From contig CAISYC010000072.1 in NCBI GenBank assembly GCA_903889565.1, forward strand, positions 1 through 37,528: a stretch of 37,528 nucleotides of DNA, in the 5' to 3' direction. This DNA comes from an uncultured beta proteobacterium (GTDB taxonomy: Bacteria; Pseudomonadota; Gammaproteobacteria; Burkholderiales; SG8-41). The position numbers and the translations under genes were made by a program. Positions 23,527 to 31,235 of this stretch are shown here, piece after piece. Numbering within the stretch: position 1 is the stretch's first letter; the number at the start of each line of letters is the position of its first letter. Under the pieces are notes generated by a model. It was given only the letters and a program-made list of their open reading frames with translations, ran no database searches and was not told the origin of the DNA.

Positions 23527-24459
23527 CTAGCCGATCTCCACCATTTCGAAATCGCTTTTGCCGGCCGCGCAATCCGGACAGGTCCAGGTCCCGGGCACAT
23601 CGGCCCAGCGTGTGCCCGGCGCGATGCCCTCGTCCGGCAGACCGAGTTCTTCGTCGTAGTAGAAGGCGCACAGCACGCACTGCCATTTTTTGAAGCCGCC
23701 GGCCGGCGCCGCCGCAACCTCGGCCACGCGCGGCGCGACCTGCGGAAAATTGAGGATCAGCCCCTGCGCACCCTGCGGGCCGGCCCTGAGATCGAACGCG
23801 GGTTCGTCCGGTTTGACGAAAATCACCGTCAGCGCCTGCTGTTCGCGGCCGCCGTGCATGAGGCTGCCGGACAGCGCCACGATGTACTGGCCGTCGCCAT
23901 ACGAGGGCGCCGGCGCAATACTGCGCGCGTTGGGCGCCATGGTGAACGAGCAGGCATAGAGGCCGCGATCGTCGCGCACCTCGGGCATATCCTGAAAAAT
24001 CACGCCGGCGCCCGCCTCCGGAAAGCGGGCCTGGGTGGTGACCTGCCACGGCTTGCGGTCGGGCATCTGCTTCAATTGGTCGAGTTTTTCGGGCAGGCGC
24101 TGGGCGCCGGCATCGTAGCGGGTGCGCAACGTCATGAAGGTCCAGCCGGTCTTCGCATCGGCATGCAGCGGGCCATAGGGCGTGTAGGCGCGCGAGAAAT
24201 GCACGTAATAGGGGGCGACGTCGTGGCGGCCGAGCTGGCCGCTGCCTTTGACCAGAATCTGGAATTGATCGACCACGTGATAATGCGCGGTCGAATTGTC
24301 GCCGGGCGGATATTCGGCGAGAAATGCGCTCGGCGCCGCCGGGGTTTCAGGCGTTGCCATGAAGAAGCGGTAGTTGGTCGAGGCCGGCGCGCCGTTGCCG
24401 CCGGGATTGCGGCGGATGCGGTCGGGTCCGATCTCGTCGTACGATGCAACCAGCGTCAT
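23527..24459 (-). CDS. cupin-rubredoxin fusion protein
   Basis: A 310-residue protein, first gene of the operon. Residues about 45-100 look like a cupin barrel (STAHYHVVDQFQILVKGSG, with His59 and His61 as possible metal ligands), and about 165-240 may be a second, weaker cupin half (MAPNARSIAPAPSYGDGQY, then ALSGSLMHGG). After a short Ala/Pro linker, 257-310 is a complete rubredoxin: CVLC (Cys261, Cys264), the GIAPGTRW loop, and CPDC (Cys294, Cys297), an Fe(Cys)4 site. A GGAGG site precedes ATG 24459. The architecture suggests an iron dioxygenase-like domain with its own one-electron donor. I know no described enzyme of this arrangement; the function is inferred. Confidence 0.85.
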   Translation of the reverse strand: MTLVASYDEIGPDRIRRNPGGNGAPASTNYRFFMATPETPAAPSAFLAEYPPGDNSTAHYHVVDQFQILVKGSGQLGRHDVAPYYVHFSRAYTPYGPLHADAKTGWTFMTLRTRYDAGAQRLPEKLDQLKQMPDRKPWQVTTQARFPEAGAGVIFQDMPEVRDDRGLYACSFTMAPNARSIAPAPSYGDGQYIVALSGSLMHGGREQQALTVIFVKPDEPAFDLRAGPQGAQGLILNFPQVAPRVAEVAAAPAGGFKKWQCVLCAFYYDEELGLPDEGIAPGTRWADVPGTWTCPDCAAGKSDFEMVEIG

Positions 24460-24835
24460 GATTCCCCCCCTCCAAAGGAGAGGGGATGATACCACCGCGC
24501 AGGGCCGCTCAGCGGCACGCGGCCGCCATGACGCATGGCACAAAAAGAAAAACGCGAAGATGACTATGGCCATCTTCGCGCCCATCCCCTCCCTGGGGTA
24601 TTTTTATTGTGACGGCTTTTGTGCCTGCGGCCGATTCCGGCCGCGACGCCGCTTGTATTTCGAGATCGACTCAGATCCCGTTGGGCTCCGCTTTTATGTC
24701 CTGCGCGGAAACCTCCTCCTTCGAATTCCTGTCGCACTGCACGCTGCGCATCGAACTGCAAACCTGTATCCGGCGCACAAAATAGCTTTTGGCGTAGAAT
24801 TCGTCTATACGTTTATCGGAATAATACTTATCCAC
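24460..24835. other. divergent intergenic region between operon and LysR gene
   Basis: 376 bases between the operon start (minus) and the LysR gene (plus). It must hold both promoters. It contains the minus-strand terminator at 24541-24580, a GCGGCC/GGCCGC inverted repeat near 24628-24645, and a GGAGGAGG purine run on the minus strand near 24709-24717 with no good start codon after it. No known riboswitch class was recognised. Confidence 0.6.
24541..24580 (-). terminator. leader Rho-independent terminator (possible attenuator)
   Basis: On the minus strand, a perfect 10-base stem CGCGAAGATG/CATCTTCGCG (24553-24562 with 24571-24580), with an eight-base loop, is followed by TTTTTCTTTTTG. No minus-strand gene ends upstream of it, so it lies in the 5' leader, about 80 bases ahead of the cupin-rubredoxin start codon. 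Confidence 0.75.
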
Positions 24836-25750
24836 ATGAAGAATATTGATGGCGTCGAGGTTTTTTTGCTGCGCAGCTTCGCCGCATTGATGGCGCAGCG
24901 CAGTGTGTCACGCGCCGCTGACACACTGAACACCAGCCAGCCGGCGGTCAGCAAGGCGCTGGCCCGGCTGCGCAATTTGTTCGAGGATCCGCTGCTGATC
25001 CGCGCCCATGGCCGCATGGTGCCGACCGACCGCGCGCTCGAACTCGACGACCCGGTGCGGCGCATCCTTGCCGATCTGGCCACCGTCATCGAGTCGCCGC
25101 GCAGCGTCGATCCGCAGACCGCGCGCATCACCTTCCGCCTGACCGCGCCGGAAACGGTCGAGCATCTGATTCTGCCGCGACTGATCGCGCATCTGGAAAA
25201 AACAGCGCCGGGCGTCCGTGTCGAAGCGCGCCACCCCAGCCGCGACCAGGCGCTGCGCTGGCTCGAGACCGGCGAAATCGATTTTCGTCTGGGCTGGCTG
25301 GAACGCCCGCCGCAGGCCCTGCATTCGGCCATACTCTACCGCGACCGTCTGGTCTGCCTCGCGCGCAAGGACCACCCGGAGATCGACGGCCGCATCAGCC
25401 TCGAACAATATCTGTCGCTGCCGCACGCGCGCCTCGAAGTCGCGCCGCACGGCATGTCGGGCCGCGCAATCGACCGCGCGGTCGCCAAGCTGGGCCACAA
25501 ACTGCGCATCAGCCTGGTGGTGCAGAACTACGGCACCGTGCTGCATACGGTGGCGCGCTCCAACCTGATCGCGACCGTGTCCGAACGCATGATCAAGAGC
25601 AGCGCGCCGCATCTCGGCCTGCAGGTGCTCGATCCGCCGCTGCGCCTGCCGGAGACGCGCATCAACATGTTCTGGCACCAGCGCACGCACAAGGACAGCC
25701 GCCACCGCTGGTTCCGTCAGCAGATCAGCGCAATCGCGCGCGAACTGTAA
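24836..25750 (+). CDS. LysR-family transcriptional regulator
   Basis: A 304-residue LysR regulator divergent from the catabolic operon it probably controls. The N-terminal helix-turn-helix is textbook: VFLLRSFAALMAQRSVSRAADTLNTSQPAVSKALARLRNLFEDPLLIR (about 8-55). The effector domain follows from about residue 88, with the usual RP/PP hinge and a GEIDFRLGWLERPP segment. ATG 24836 is chosen because the domain begins right after it; the frame is open far upstream but has no homologous sequence. A T-N11-A operator cannot be fixed by eye in the AT-rich stretch just upstream. The protein would respond to a small acid from the pathway. Confidence 0.93.
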   Translation: MKNIDGVEVFLLRSFAALMAQRSVSRAADTLNTSQPAVSKALARLRNLFEDPLLIRAHGRMVPTDRALELDDPVRRILADLATVIESPRSVDPQTARITFRLTAPETVEHLILPRLIAHLEKTAPGVRVEARHPSRDQALRWLETGEIDFRLGWLERPPQALHSAILYRDRLVCLARKDHPEIDGRISLEQYLSLPHARLEVAPHGMSGRAIDRAVAKLGHKLRISLVVQNYGTVLHTVARSNLIATVSERMIKSSAPHLGLQVLDPPLRLPETRINMFWHQRTHKDSRHRWFRQQISAIAREL

Positions 25751-25937
25751 ACGCTGCCGCTGCGCAAGCGCTGAATTCGGCGGTATTCAGCCCTCTTTTC
25801 GCAGCATGCCGGCTGCGCGGGCCGTAGAATAATTCAACCATCCACCCGGACAGGGACATGGCCGGCAGCCGGGGGGATTGATCAGGAGGCCATGTACTCC
25901 GATCCCTGATCCCGCACGCAGCGGCATCTGCAGCGAT

Positions 25938-26951
25938 TTACTGCTTGAGCAAGCCGAGTTGTTTGAGCAAAGCGCCGTAGAGCTGGTTGTCGCGATCGAG
26001 CGCGGCACGAAAGCCGTCGGCCTCGAAGGTATTCACCCACTGGTTCCTGTCGAGCTCGGCCTTCCACGCCGCGCTTTGCACCATTTTGCCGAGTGCCGAC
26101 TTCCAGTATTGCACCACCGCCGGCGGCATTTCGGGCGGACCGAACAGCCCGCGCCAGTTTTCGTTGACCACGTCGTACCCCTGCTCGACGAAGTTGGGCA
26201 GTTTCTGAAAGCGCCCGCCGAGGCGCCTGGGCGAACTGATCGCCAGTACGCGCATGCGCCCGGACTCGACGTGGGTAATGAGATCGAGCCCGCCCATGCC
26301 GACATCGACGTGGCCGCCGATGATGGCCGGATTCGATTCGCCGCCCGAATACGGAATGTAATTAAGCCCGGCCGGATCGACGCCGATCGCCCTTGCGAAC
26401 AAGGCAACCGTGATGTGATCCGAATTACCGAGCGAGGCGCCGCCGAAACTGAGGCTGCCCGGGTCTTTTTTCAGCGCGACCTCGACATCCCTGAGGCTTT
26501 TGATCGGCGACTCGGCGCGCACCACCATCATCTCGTATTCGGAAAATACCTTGGCGATCGGCGTCATATCCTTGTACGAGTACCCGGTGCCGAGCGTGAG
26601 CGGCGTGACCACCGCGTGTATCGCGATACCGAGCAGATTGTAGGGGTCGCCCCTGCGCTGCACCATCAGCGTCATGCCGAGCGAGCCGCCGGCGCCCGGC
26701 TTGTTGACGACCTGAATCGGCTTGCTGACGATTTTCTGCTCGTTGAGCAGTTGCGCGACGGTGCGGCCGAACAGATCGACGCCGCCGCCGGGCGCGAACG
26801 GAATCGTCAGCTCGATATAGCGGTTCGGGTAATCGGCCGGCAGCGGTAGCGCCTTCGCCGGCTCGGCGGCAAAGGCATGGCAACCAATGCAGAACAGTGC
26901 CGCTGCGGCAAGCCGCGCACCGGCACGCCGTGCACGAAAAGATTTCAGCAT
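25938..26951 (-). CDS. Bug/TctC-type receptor, divergent member
   Basis: A 337-residue periplasmic receptor, last gene of the GntR-headed operon, 28 bases after the CoA transferase. A GGAGA site precedes ATG 26951; the signal peptide is cut after AFA near residue 28, then comes a Pro/Ala-rich spacer. Landmarks are YIELTIPFAPGGGVDLFGR, KPGAGGSLGMTLM and the central GGASLGNSDHITVALFA, with YSGGESNPAIIGGHVDVGMGG. The common VHPSLPVKS stretch is replaced by VVRAESPIKSLRDVEVALKKDPG, which is closer to TctC than to typical Bug proteins. Its ligand is probably the acid that the operon's CoA transferase activates. Confidence 0.9.
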   Translation of the reverse strand: MLKSFRARRAGARLAAAALFCIGCHAFAAEPAKALPLPADYPNRYIELTIPFAPGGGVDLFGRTVAQLLNEQKIVSKPIQVVNKPGAGGSLGMTLMVQRRGDPYNLLGIAIHAVVTPLTLGTGYSYKDMTPIAKVFSEYEMMVVRAESPIKSLRDVEVALKKDPGSLSFGGASLGNSDHITVALFARAIGVDPAGLNYIPYSGGESNPAIIGGHVDVGMGGLDLITHVESGRMRVLAISSPRRLGGRFQKLPNFVEQGYDVVNENWRGLFGPPEMPPAVVQYWKSALGKMVQSAAWKAELDRNQWVNTFEADGFRAALDRDNQLYGALLKQLGLLKQ

Positions 26952-26979
26952 GGCAGTCTCCTTCGTTGCGAACCGCGGA

Positions 26980-28167
26980 CTAGATCACGCCGTCGGTTTT
27001 GAGCGCGTCGAGTTGTTCGCGATAACCGAGTCCGCCGAGAATCTCGGCGGTGTGCTGTCCGAGCAGCGGTGCCGGCGTGCGCACCGTGCCCGGCGTCTCC
27101 GACAATTTGACCGGCACGCCGACAACGCTGATTTCGCCGGCGGTCGGATGCTGCTGCTTGACGATCATGTTGCGCGCGATGACCTGCGGGTCCTCGACCA
27201 TGCGGCCGACCGTGTTGACCACCGCCGCGGGCACCCCGGCTTTGACCAGCAGATCGACCCAGTAATCGACGGGCCGGGTCGCATAGATAGGTGCAATGAT
27301 GTCGTGCAGCGCCTCGGCGTTGACGGTGCGCGCGTCGCGCGTGGCGAACCGCGGATCGTCCGGCAGATGCTTGAGATCCATCACGTCGACGAAGCGATCC
27401 CACAACGCCGGGTAACTGGCGAACACCGTCAGGTACTGACCATCCGCGCATTTGAAAAATCCGGACGGCGCGTTGCTGTCGTTGCGCCCGGTCTGCGCGA
27501 CCCAGTCGCCCTTGACGTGGAAGTGCTGCGCAACCGGACTTACCATCAGTGACAGGCCGGCCTCCAGCAGCGACATATCGACGTGCTGGCCCTTGCCGGT
27601 TTTCAGGCGCCGGATGTAGGCGGCCTCGATGCCGTGGGTTGCCCACATCGACGCCACCACGTCGCACAGCGCGTAACCCAGCGGCACCGGCGGCAGGTCG
27701 TCGATGATGGTGGTCGCCGCCAAACCCGACTCCGCCAGCGCAATCATGTTGACGCCCGGATACGACGTCTTCGGTCCGCTGTTGCCGTAGCCCGACAACG
27801 AGGCATACACCAGCGCCGGGTTGATGAGTTTCAGCTCGTCATAGGTGAGGCCGAGTTTTTTCATCAGACCCGGACGGAAATTCTGGATCAGGATGTCGGC
27901 CGTCTTCACCAGATCGAGAAAAATTTTCTTGCCCTCGGGATTTTTCAGATCGATGGTGACGCTCTTCTTGTTGCGGTGGAGCATCATGAAAATGACGCTC
28001 TCGCCGCCGACATAGGGATAGCCGCCGCGCGCCTCGGTCTTCTGCTTCGGGTTCTCGATCTTGATCACCTCGGCGCCCATGTCGCCCAGCATCATCGCGC
28101 AATACGGTCCCGCCCAGGCGTGGGTCAATTCAATGACCCGCACACCGTCCAATGCGCCTTCGCTCAT
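26980..28167 (-). CDS. class III (CaiB/BaiF) CoA transferase
   Basis: A 395-residue family III CoA transferase, which moves CoA between carboxylic acids through an aspartyl-CoA intermediate. The N-terminus LDGVRVIELTHAWAGPYCAMMLGDMGAEVIKIE is typical; the catalytic Asp is probably Asp169 in LCDVVASMWATHG, followed by TGKGQHVDMSLLEA. Length fits the family (about 400). ATG 28167 with GGAG upstream overlaps the stop of the hot-dog gene by four bases, so an upstream in-frame extension is excluded. With two hydratases in the operon it likely activates an unsaturated or hydroxy dicarboxylate, as in itaconate, mesaconate or citramalate pathways. Confidence 0.93.
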   Translation of the reverse strand: MSEGALDGVRVIELTHAWAGPYCAMMLGDMGAEVIKIENPKQKTEARGGYPYVGGESVIFMMLHRNKKSVTIDLKNPEGKKIFLDLVKTADILIQNFRPGLMKKLGLTYDELKLINPALVYASLSGYGNSGPKTSYPGVNMIALAESGLAATTIIDDLPPVPLGYALCDVVASMWATHGIEAAYIRRLKTGKGQHVDMSLLEAGLSLMVSPVAQHFHVKGDWVAQTGRNDSNAPSGFFKCADGQYLTVFASYPALWDRFVDVMDLKHLPDDPRFATRDARTVNAEALHDIIAPIYATRPVDYWVDLLVKAGVPAAVVNTVGRMVEDPQVIARNMIVKQQHPTAGEISVVGVPVKLSETPGTVRTPAPLLGQHTAEILGGLGYREQLDALKTDGVI

Positions 28168-28625
28168 GCCGCCGCTCCCGATTCTGTTTTGATCCAGCTT
28201 TTTAATGGCGACGGCTGCCCCGCGCTCGCGGTGCCCGCCGAGGTTTTGCGGCCGTCCTGATTTTCGCACCACACCTGCAGCGTGACGCGCGGTTTGCCGT
28301 CCACCTCGCCGACTTCGGTGACCAGGCCCGTCGCCGTCAATCGATCGCCGGCGTAGACCGGGTGTATGTAGCGCAGTGAAATTTTTCCGCCGTAGACCCA
28401 GGCGTCGCCGAAGTTTTTTTCCAGCAGTTCGTGCACGAATGCCATCTGGTTCTGCCCCGAGGCAATGGTGCGCGTGATCCCGTCGGCCTTGGCGGCGTTG
28501 ATGTCGCTGTGCGAATTGCGGCCGCGGTCCCACACGCATTTCTCGAATTCGATCATCTTGTCGTTGGTGACTTCGTGCGTCACCGTCTGCAATTGATCGC
28601 CGACTTTGAGCTGCGCCGTCATCAT
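28164..28625 (-). CDS. MaoC-like hot-dog hydratase/dehydratase subunit
   Basis: A 153-residue hot-dog protein of the MaoC type, expected to add or remove water on enoyl-CoA esters. The MaoC-like active stretch NSHSDINAAKADGITRTIASGQ (about 37-58) carries the His and Asp positions, and SLRYIHPVYAGDRLTATG is the usual strand region. The start at ATG 28625 overlaps the preceding gene's stop (ATGA). It pairs with the next hot-dog gene upstream, as in two-subunit hydratases where one half carries the catalytic residues; this one is the better candidate for catalysis. Confidence 0.85.
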   Translation of the reverse strand: MMTAQLKVGDQLQTVTHEVTNDKMIEFEKCVWDRGRNSHSDINAAKADGITRTIASGQNQMAFVHELLEKNFGDAWVYGGKISLRYIHPVYAGDRLTATGLVTEVGEVDGKPRVTLQVWCENQDGRKTSAGTASAGQPSPLKSWIKTESGAAA

Positions 28626-29062
28626 GCCCCCCACTTTTTCGCGATCGTCTCGTGCGCGGCTTCCCTGCCGACTTCGCGCGCATGACCGACCAGTCTGCTT
28701 TTTTCGATCAGGCGGCCGTCTTCATCGACCGCCACCGCCTCGACGATGATGTAGGGGTGGCCGCGCCGGATGTACTTGTCGGCAATGCGCCCGCTGATGG
28801 TGATGCGCTTGCCGGCCACCGGCGGATTGAAGTATTCGGAATCGTGGCCCATGTTGGGCACCCGCATCACTGCCGCATATTTGCGATAGAACAGATTGGC
28901 CGGATGGCGCGCCGCCACCGTCGGATAAGCCGCCTGCGGGTTGTCCACCACGCGGCGGTAATCGGCGACCATTTGCTCGGTCAGCACGTAATCGAGCGAA
29001 CCCAGATCGTCGCCGACCGGGATTGATGCCCACACCTTGTGTTCGTCTAGTTCTGCCGACAC
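28622..29062 (-). CDS. MaoC N-terminal/FAS1-like hot-dog protein (partner subunit)
   Basis: A 146-residue hot-dog fold protein of the type found as the N-terminal half of double hot-dog MaoC hydratases. Visible features are DYVLTEQMVADYRRVVDNP near the start, VPNMGHDSEYFNPPVAGKRITISGRIADKYIRRGHPYIIVEAVAVDEDG in the strand region and KSRLVGHAR near the end. The MaoC catalytic D-x4-H pattern is not obvious here, so it probably forms the structural half of a heterodimer with the next gene. GTG 29062 is chosen because GGGGAG lies seven bases before it; a longer frame to 29083 lacks this. Confidence 0.8.
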   Translation of the reverse strand: MSAELDEHKVWASIPVGDDLGSLDYVLTEQMVADYRRVVDNPQAAYPTVAARHPANLFYRKYAAVMRVPNMGHDSEYFNPPVAGKRITISGRIADKYIRRGHPYIIVEAVAVDEDGRLIEKSRLVGHAREVGREAAHETIAKKWGA

Positions 29063-29117
29063 GCCATTTCTCCCCGTTTTCAACCGCCGCTGTCAGTGCA
29101 GCGGTTCACCCGTCAAT

Positions 29118-29801
29118 TCAGCGCCCGCCGTGCAGCGCCTCGAGCCGGTAACGCAAACCGTTTTGCAGATGCGCGCGCACGGCTTTTTCGGCGCGCTGCG
29201 GATTGCGCGCGCGCAGCGCCTGCAGGATTTCCCAATGCTCTTCGACCGCGCTTTTCAGATCGGTGCGCGGATTGATGTTGCGACCGAGCCCGCGGAACAG
29301 TTCGATCTGGTGCTGCATGCCCTCGATCGCGCGGATCAGGCGCGCGTTTCTCGAGGCCCGGATGAACATGTTGTGAAAATCGCGGCCGAGCTGGCGCCAT
29401 TTGCCGGGATCCTCCTGGCGCAATGCCGGCCGCGCGCGATAGCGCTTGAGCTGCGCCTCGTGATGGTCGATCTCGGCACCGGCAAGATGCTGGCAGGCGA
29501 GCCGCGCCGCCAGCGGCTCCAGCCCCTCGCGCATCTGATAGATCTCGATCATGTCTTCGAGCGTATAGGAGGCGACAAAAGCACCCTTGCCCTCGACCAC
29601 CCGCACCAGGCCCTCGCGCTCGAGACGGAATATGGTCTCCCGCACCGGCGTGCGGCTGACGCCCAGGCGCTCGGCCAGCGGGCGCTCCACCAGCGGCTCG
29701 CCGCCGGCGAGTTCACCGTCGAGGATCATCAGCTTGAGCTTTTCGTAGGGGCCGGCCGCCGGCTGAAGGCGTCCGGCTTTGTGCGCAATGGCGGCAGACA
29801 T
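29118..29801 (-). CDS. GntR-family (FCD/FadR-type) transcriptional regulator
   Basis: A 227-residue GntR regulator. The N-terminal winged helix has YEKLKLMILDGELAGGEPLVERPLAERLGVSRTPVRETIFRLEREGLV (about 19-66), and the FCD ligand domain follows, with IYQMREGLEPLAARLAC and metal-binding-type RDFHNMFIRAS and later HWEILQAL. Such proteins sense organic acids. It heads an operon of two hydratases, a CoA transferase and a receptor. A perfect palindrome lies in its own promoter, and ATG 29801 follows the -10 box by only six bases, suggesting a leaderless transcript under autoregulation. Confidence 0.93.
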   Translation of the reverse strand: MSAAIAHKAGRLQPAAGPYEKLKLMILDGELAGGEPLVERPLAERLGVSRTPVRETIFRLEREGLVRVVEGKGAFVASYTLEDMIEIYQMREGLEPLAARLACQHLAGAEIDHHEAQLKRYRARPALRQEDPGKWRQLGRDFHNMFIRASRNARLIRAIEGMQHQIELFRGLGRNINPRTDLKSAVEEHWEILQALRARNPQRAEKAVRAHLQNGLRYRLEALHGGR

Positions 29802-29807
29802 GGTTTA

Positions 29808-29837
29808 AGAATACCGTTGGTATACCAAAACGGTCAA
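29808..29837 (-). promoter_or_regulatory. GntR promoter with central operator palindrome
   Basis: Minus strand: -35 TTGACC (29837-29832), 18-base spacer, -10 TATTCT (29813-29808), start codon at 29801. The 12-base perfect palindrome TTGGTATACCAA (29817-29828) fills the spacer and matches the TGGT-N2-ACCA-like core typical of FadR-subfamily sites. Confidence 0.75.
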
Positions 29838-29871
29838 GCCCCGGCCAAGGGGCTTGCAATGGACAGCGCGA

Positions 29872-30570
29872 CTAATCGCGCAAGGCGTCGAGCAGCGCAA
29901 ACGCGCGCTGCATCGAGAAATCATAGGTCTTCTGGTCGAAGGCCTTGGCATTGCCGCGAATCATGTAGGCATGATGAATGCCCGGAAAGATATGCAGTTC
30001 GAGGTTTTTCTTCTGCGCTGCCACTGCGCGGTATTTGTCGGCGAGTTCGGCCGGCAACTGGTGGTCCTGATCGCCCCAGATCAAACACACGGGCTGCGTC
30101 ATGCCGTCGAGTTCGGCGATGTAATCGCCCATCTGCGAGCCGTGACAGGCGAGGCCTGCCGCAAAGCCGAGCCGTTTCGGGCCGACGATCGCGTAGGGGC
30201 CGCCGTAGCAAAATCCTGCAGAAACCGCGCGGCCGTTGAAGCGCGGTCGCGTGTTCAGATGCGCGAGCACATCGAGCATGTCGGCCTCGCCGGCCTTGAT
30301 CCGCTCGAGACGCGGTCGCGAGCGTTCCGAGCAGCGCGCATCACCATGCGGCAGCGGGCCCGGAATCGTGCGCCAGAACAGATCGGGCGCAGCGGCAAAC
30401 ACGCCATGCGCGGCAAATGCGTCGGCCAGCCCGCGGATATCCTGATCGACGCCCTGCACCGCCGAGGCGATGACGATGCCCGGCGCCTTGCCGGCGCCAT
30501 CCGGCGTTGCGACATAACAGTCGAATGCGCCGCCGGCGCGCGAAGTGATTTTGATGTTTTCGCCTTGCAT
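29872..30570 (-). CDS. dienelactone hydrolase family protein
   Basis: A 232-residue alpha/beta hydrolase of the dienelactone hydrolase type, which opens dienelactones in chloroaromatic breakdown or acts on related esters. The triad is visible: Cys121 in SAGFCYGGPY, an acid in WGDQDH (Asp167) and His199 or His200 in PGIHHAY. The length is close to the family norm of about 236. A GGGAGG site precedes ATG 30570, and there is no signal peptide, so it is cytosolic; a longer frame to 30639 lacks a domain match. It is divergent from the NsrR-like gene. Confidence 0.9.
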   Translation of the reverse strand: MQGENIKITSRAGGAFDCYVATPDGAGKAPGIVIASAVQGVDQDIRGLADAFAAHGVFAAAPDLFWRTIPGPLPHGDARCSERSRPRLERIKAGEADMLDVLAHLNTRPRFNGRAVSAGFCYGGPYAIVGPKRLGFAAGLACHGSQMGDYIAELDGMTQPVCLIWGDQDHQLPAELADKYRAVAAQKKNLELHIFPGIHHAYMIRGNAKAFDQKTYDFSMQRAFALLDALRD

Positions 30571-30746
30571 GATGCCTCCCGTCGATGAGGCAGCGAAACT
30601 ACCGTGCGGCGGCTGATTTGTCCATCCGGCGATCGACATCCGCGATTTCGCTGCCGTCGCGACCTACTACTTAAGAACGATGTGCGCCGGCATTCGATTT
30701 GCTACGCTCAAAGCAGTACCGACAGTGAAGAATTGGCAACCCGATC

Positions 30747-31220
30747 ATGCGTTTGACCTCGTTTACCGATTACAGTCTGCGCGTGCTGCTGTATCTGGCG
30801 GCGCGCCCCGGCAATCGCGCCACCATCGGCGAAATCGCCGGTGCATTCGATATTTCGGAAAACCATCTGATGAAGGTCGCGCACTTTCTCGGCAAGGCGG
30901 ATTTTCTCGTCACCTCGCGCGGCAAGCACGGCGGATTGAGCCTCGCCCGGCCCGCCGAGAAAATCAACCTCGGCCAATTGGTGCGGCTGACGGAAACGCG
31001 CGCGCTGCCCGCCGAGTGTTTCGACCGCCACACCAACCGCTGCGTGATCGCGCCGGTCTGCCAGTTGAAGGGGGCGCTGATGGAAGCGGTCAAGGCTTTT
31101 AACAGCGTGCTCGACCGTTACACGCTGGCCGATATCACCGGTAATCGCGACGCGCTGGGCAAGATCCTGTTTATCGACCCGCCGTCGCGCCACAGAGGAC
31201 GCGCCGCCCGCCCCGCCTGA
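30747..31220 (+). CDS. nsrR: Rrf2-family regulator, NsrR-like
   Basis: A 157-residue Rrf2 regulator. The opening MRLTSFTDYSLRVLLYLA and the winged helix through VTSRGKHGGLSLARP are very close to NsrR, the nitric-oxide-sensing repressor. Three cysteines for an iron-sulfur cluster are at 91, 99 and 105; the spacing between the first two (seven residues) is wider than in E. coli NsrR, where I recall four. The C-terminal tail is basic (RHRGRAARPA). No ribosome site or NsrR-type palindrome is evident upstream. It stands alone between divergent and convergent neighbours; targets, such as the cytochrome c' gene, are only a guess. Confidence 0.82.
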   Translation: MRLTSFTDYSLRVLLYLAARPGNRATIGEIAGAFDISENHLMKVAHFLGKADFLVTSRGKHGGLSLARPAEKINLGQLVRLTETRALPAECFDRHTNRCVIAPVCQLKGALMEAVKAFNSVLDRYTLADITGNRDALGKILFIDPPSRHRGRAARPA

Positions 31221-31235
31221 ACGCCGACCGCGCGT

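Noticed and set aside
22324-24489. 721-codon plus-strand open frame antisense to the CMD, oxidoreductase and cupin-rubredoxin genes
   Set aside because: Its product is rich in Arg, Ala and His without recognisable domains, while the opposite strand encodes three clear families; it is a by-product of high-GC codon use.
24374-24835. Extended N-terminus of the LysR regulator
   Set aside because: The open frame has no similarity to LysR proteins and would overlap the divergent operon start; the helix-turn-helix begins right after ATG 24836.
25879-25911. GATCAGG/CCTGATC inverted repeat between the LysR and receptor genes
   Set aside because: The arms are only seven bases with a long loop and no T tract; too weak to call a terminator between these convergent genes.
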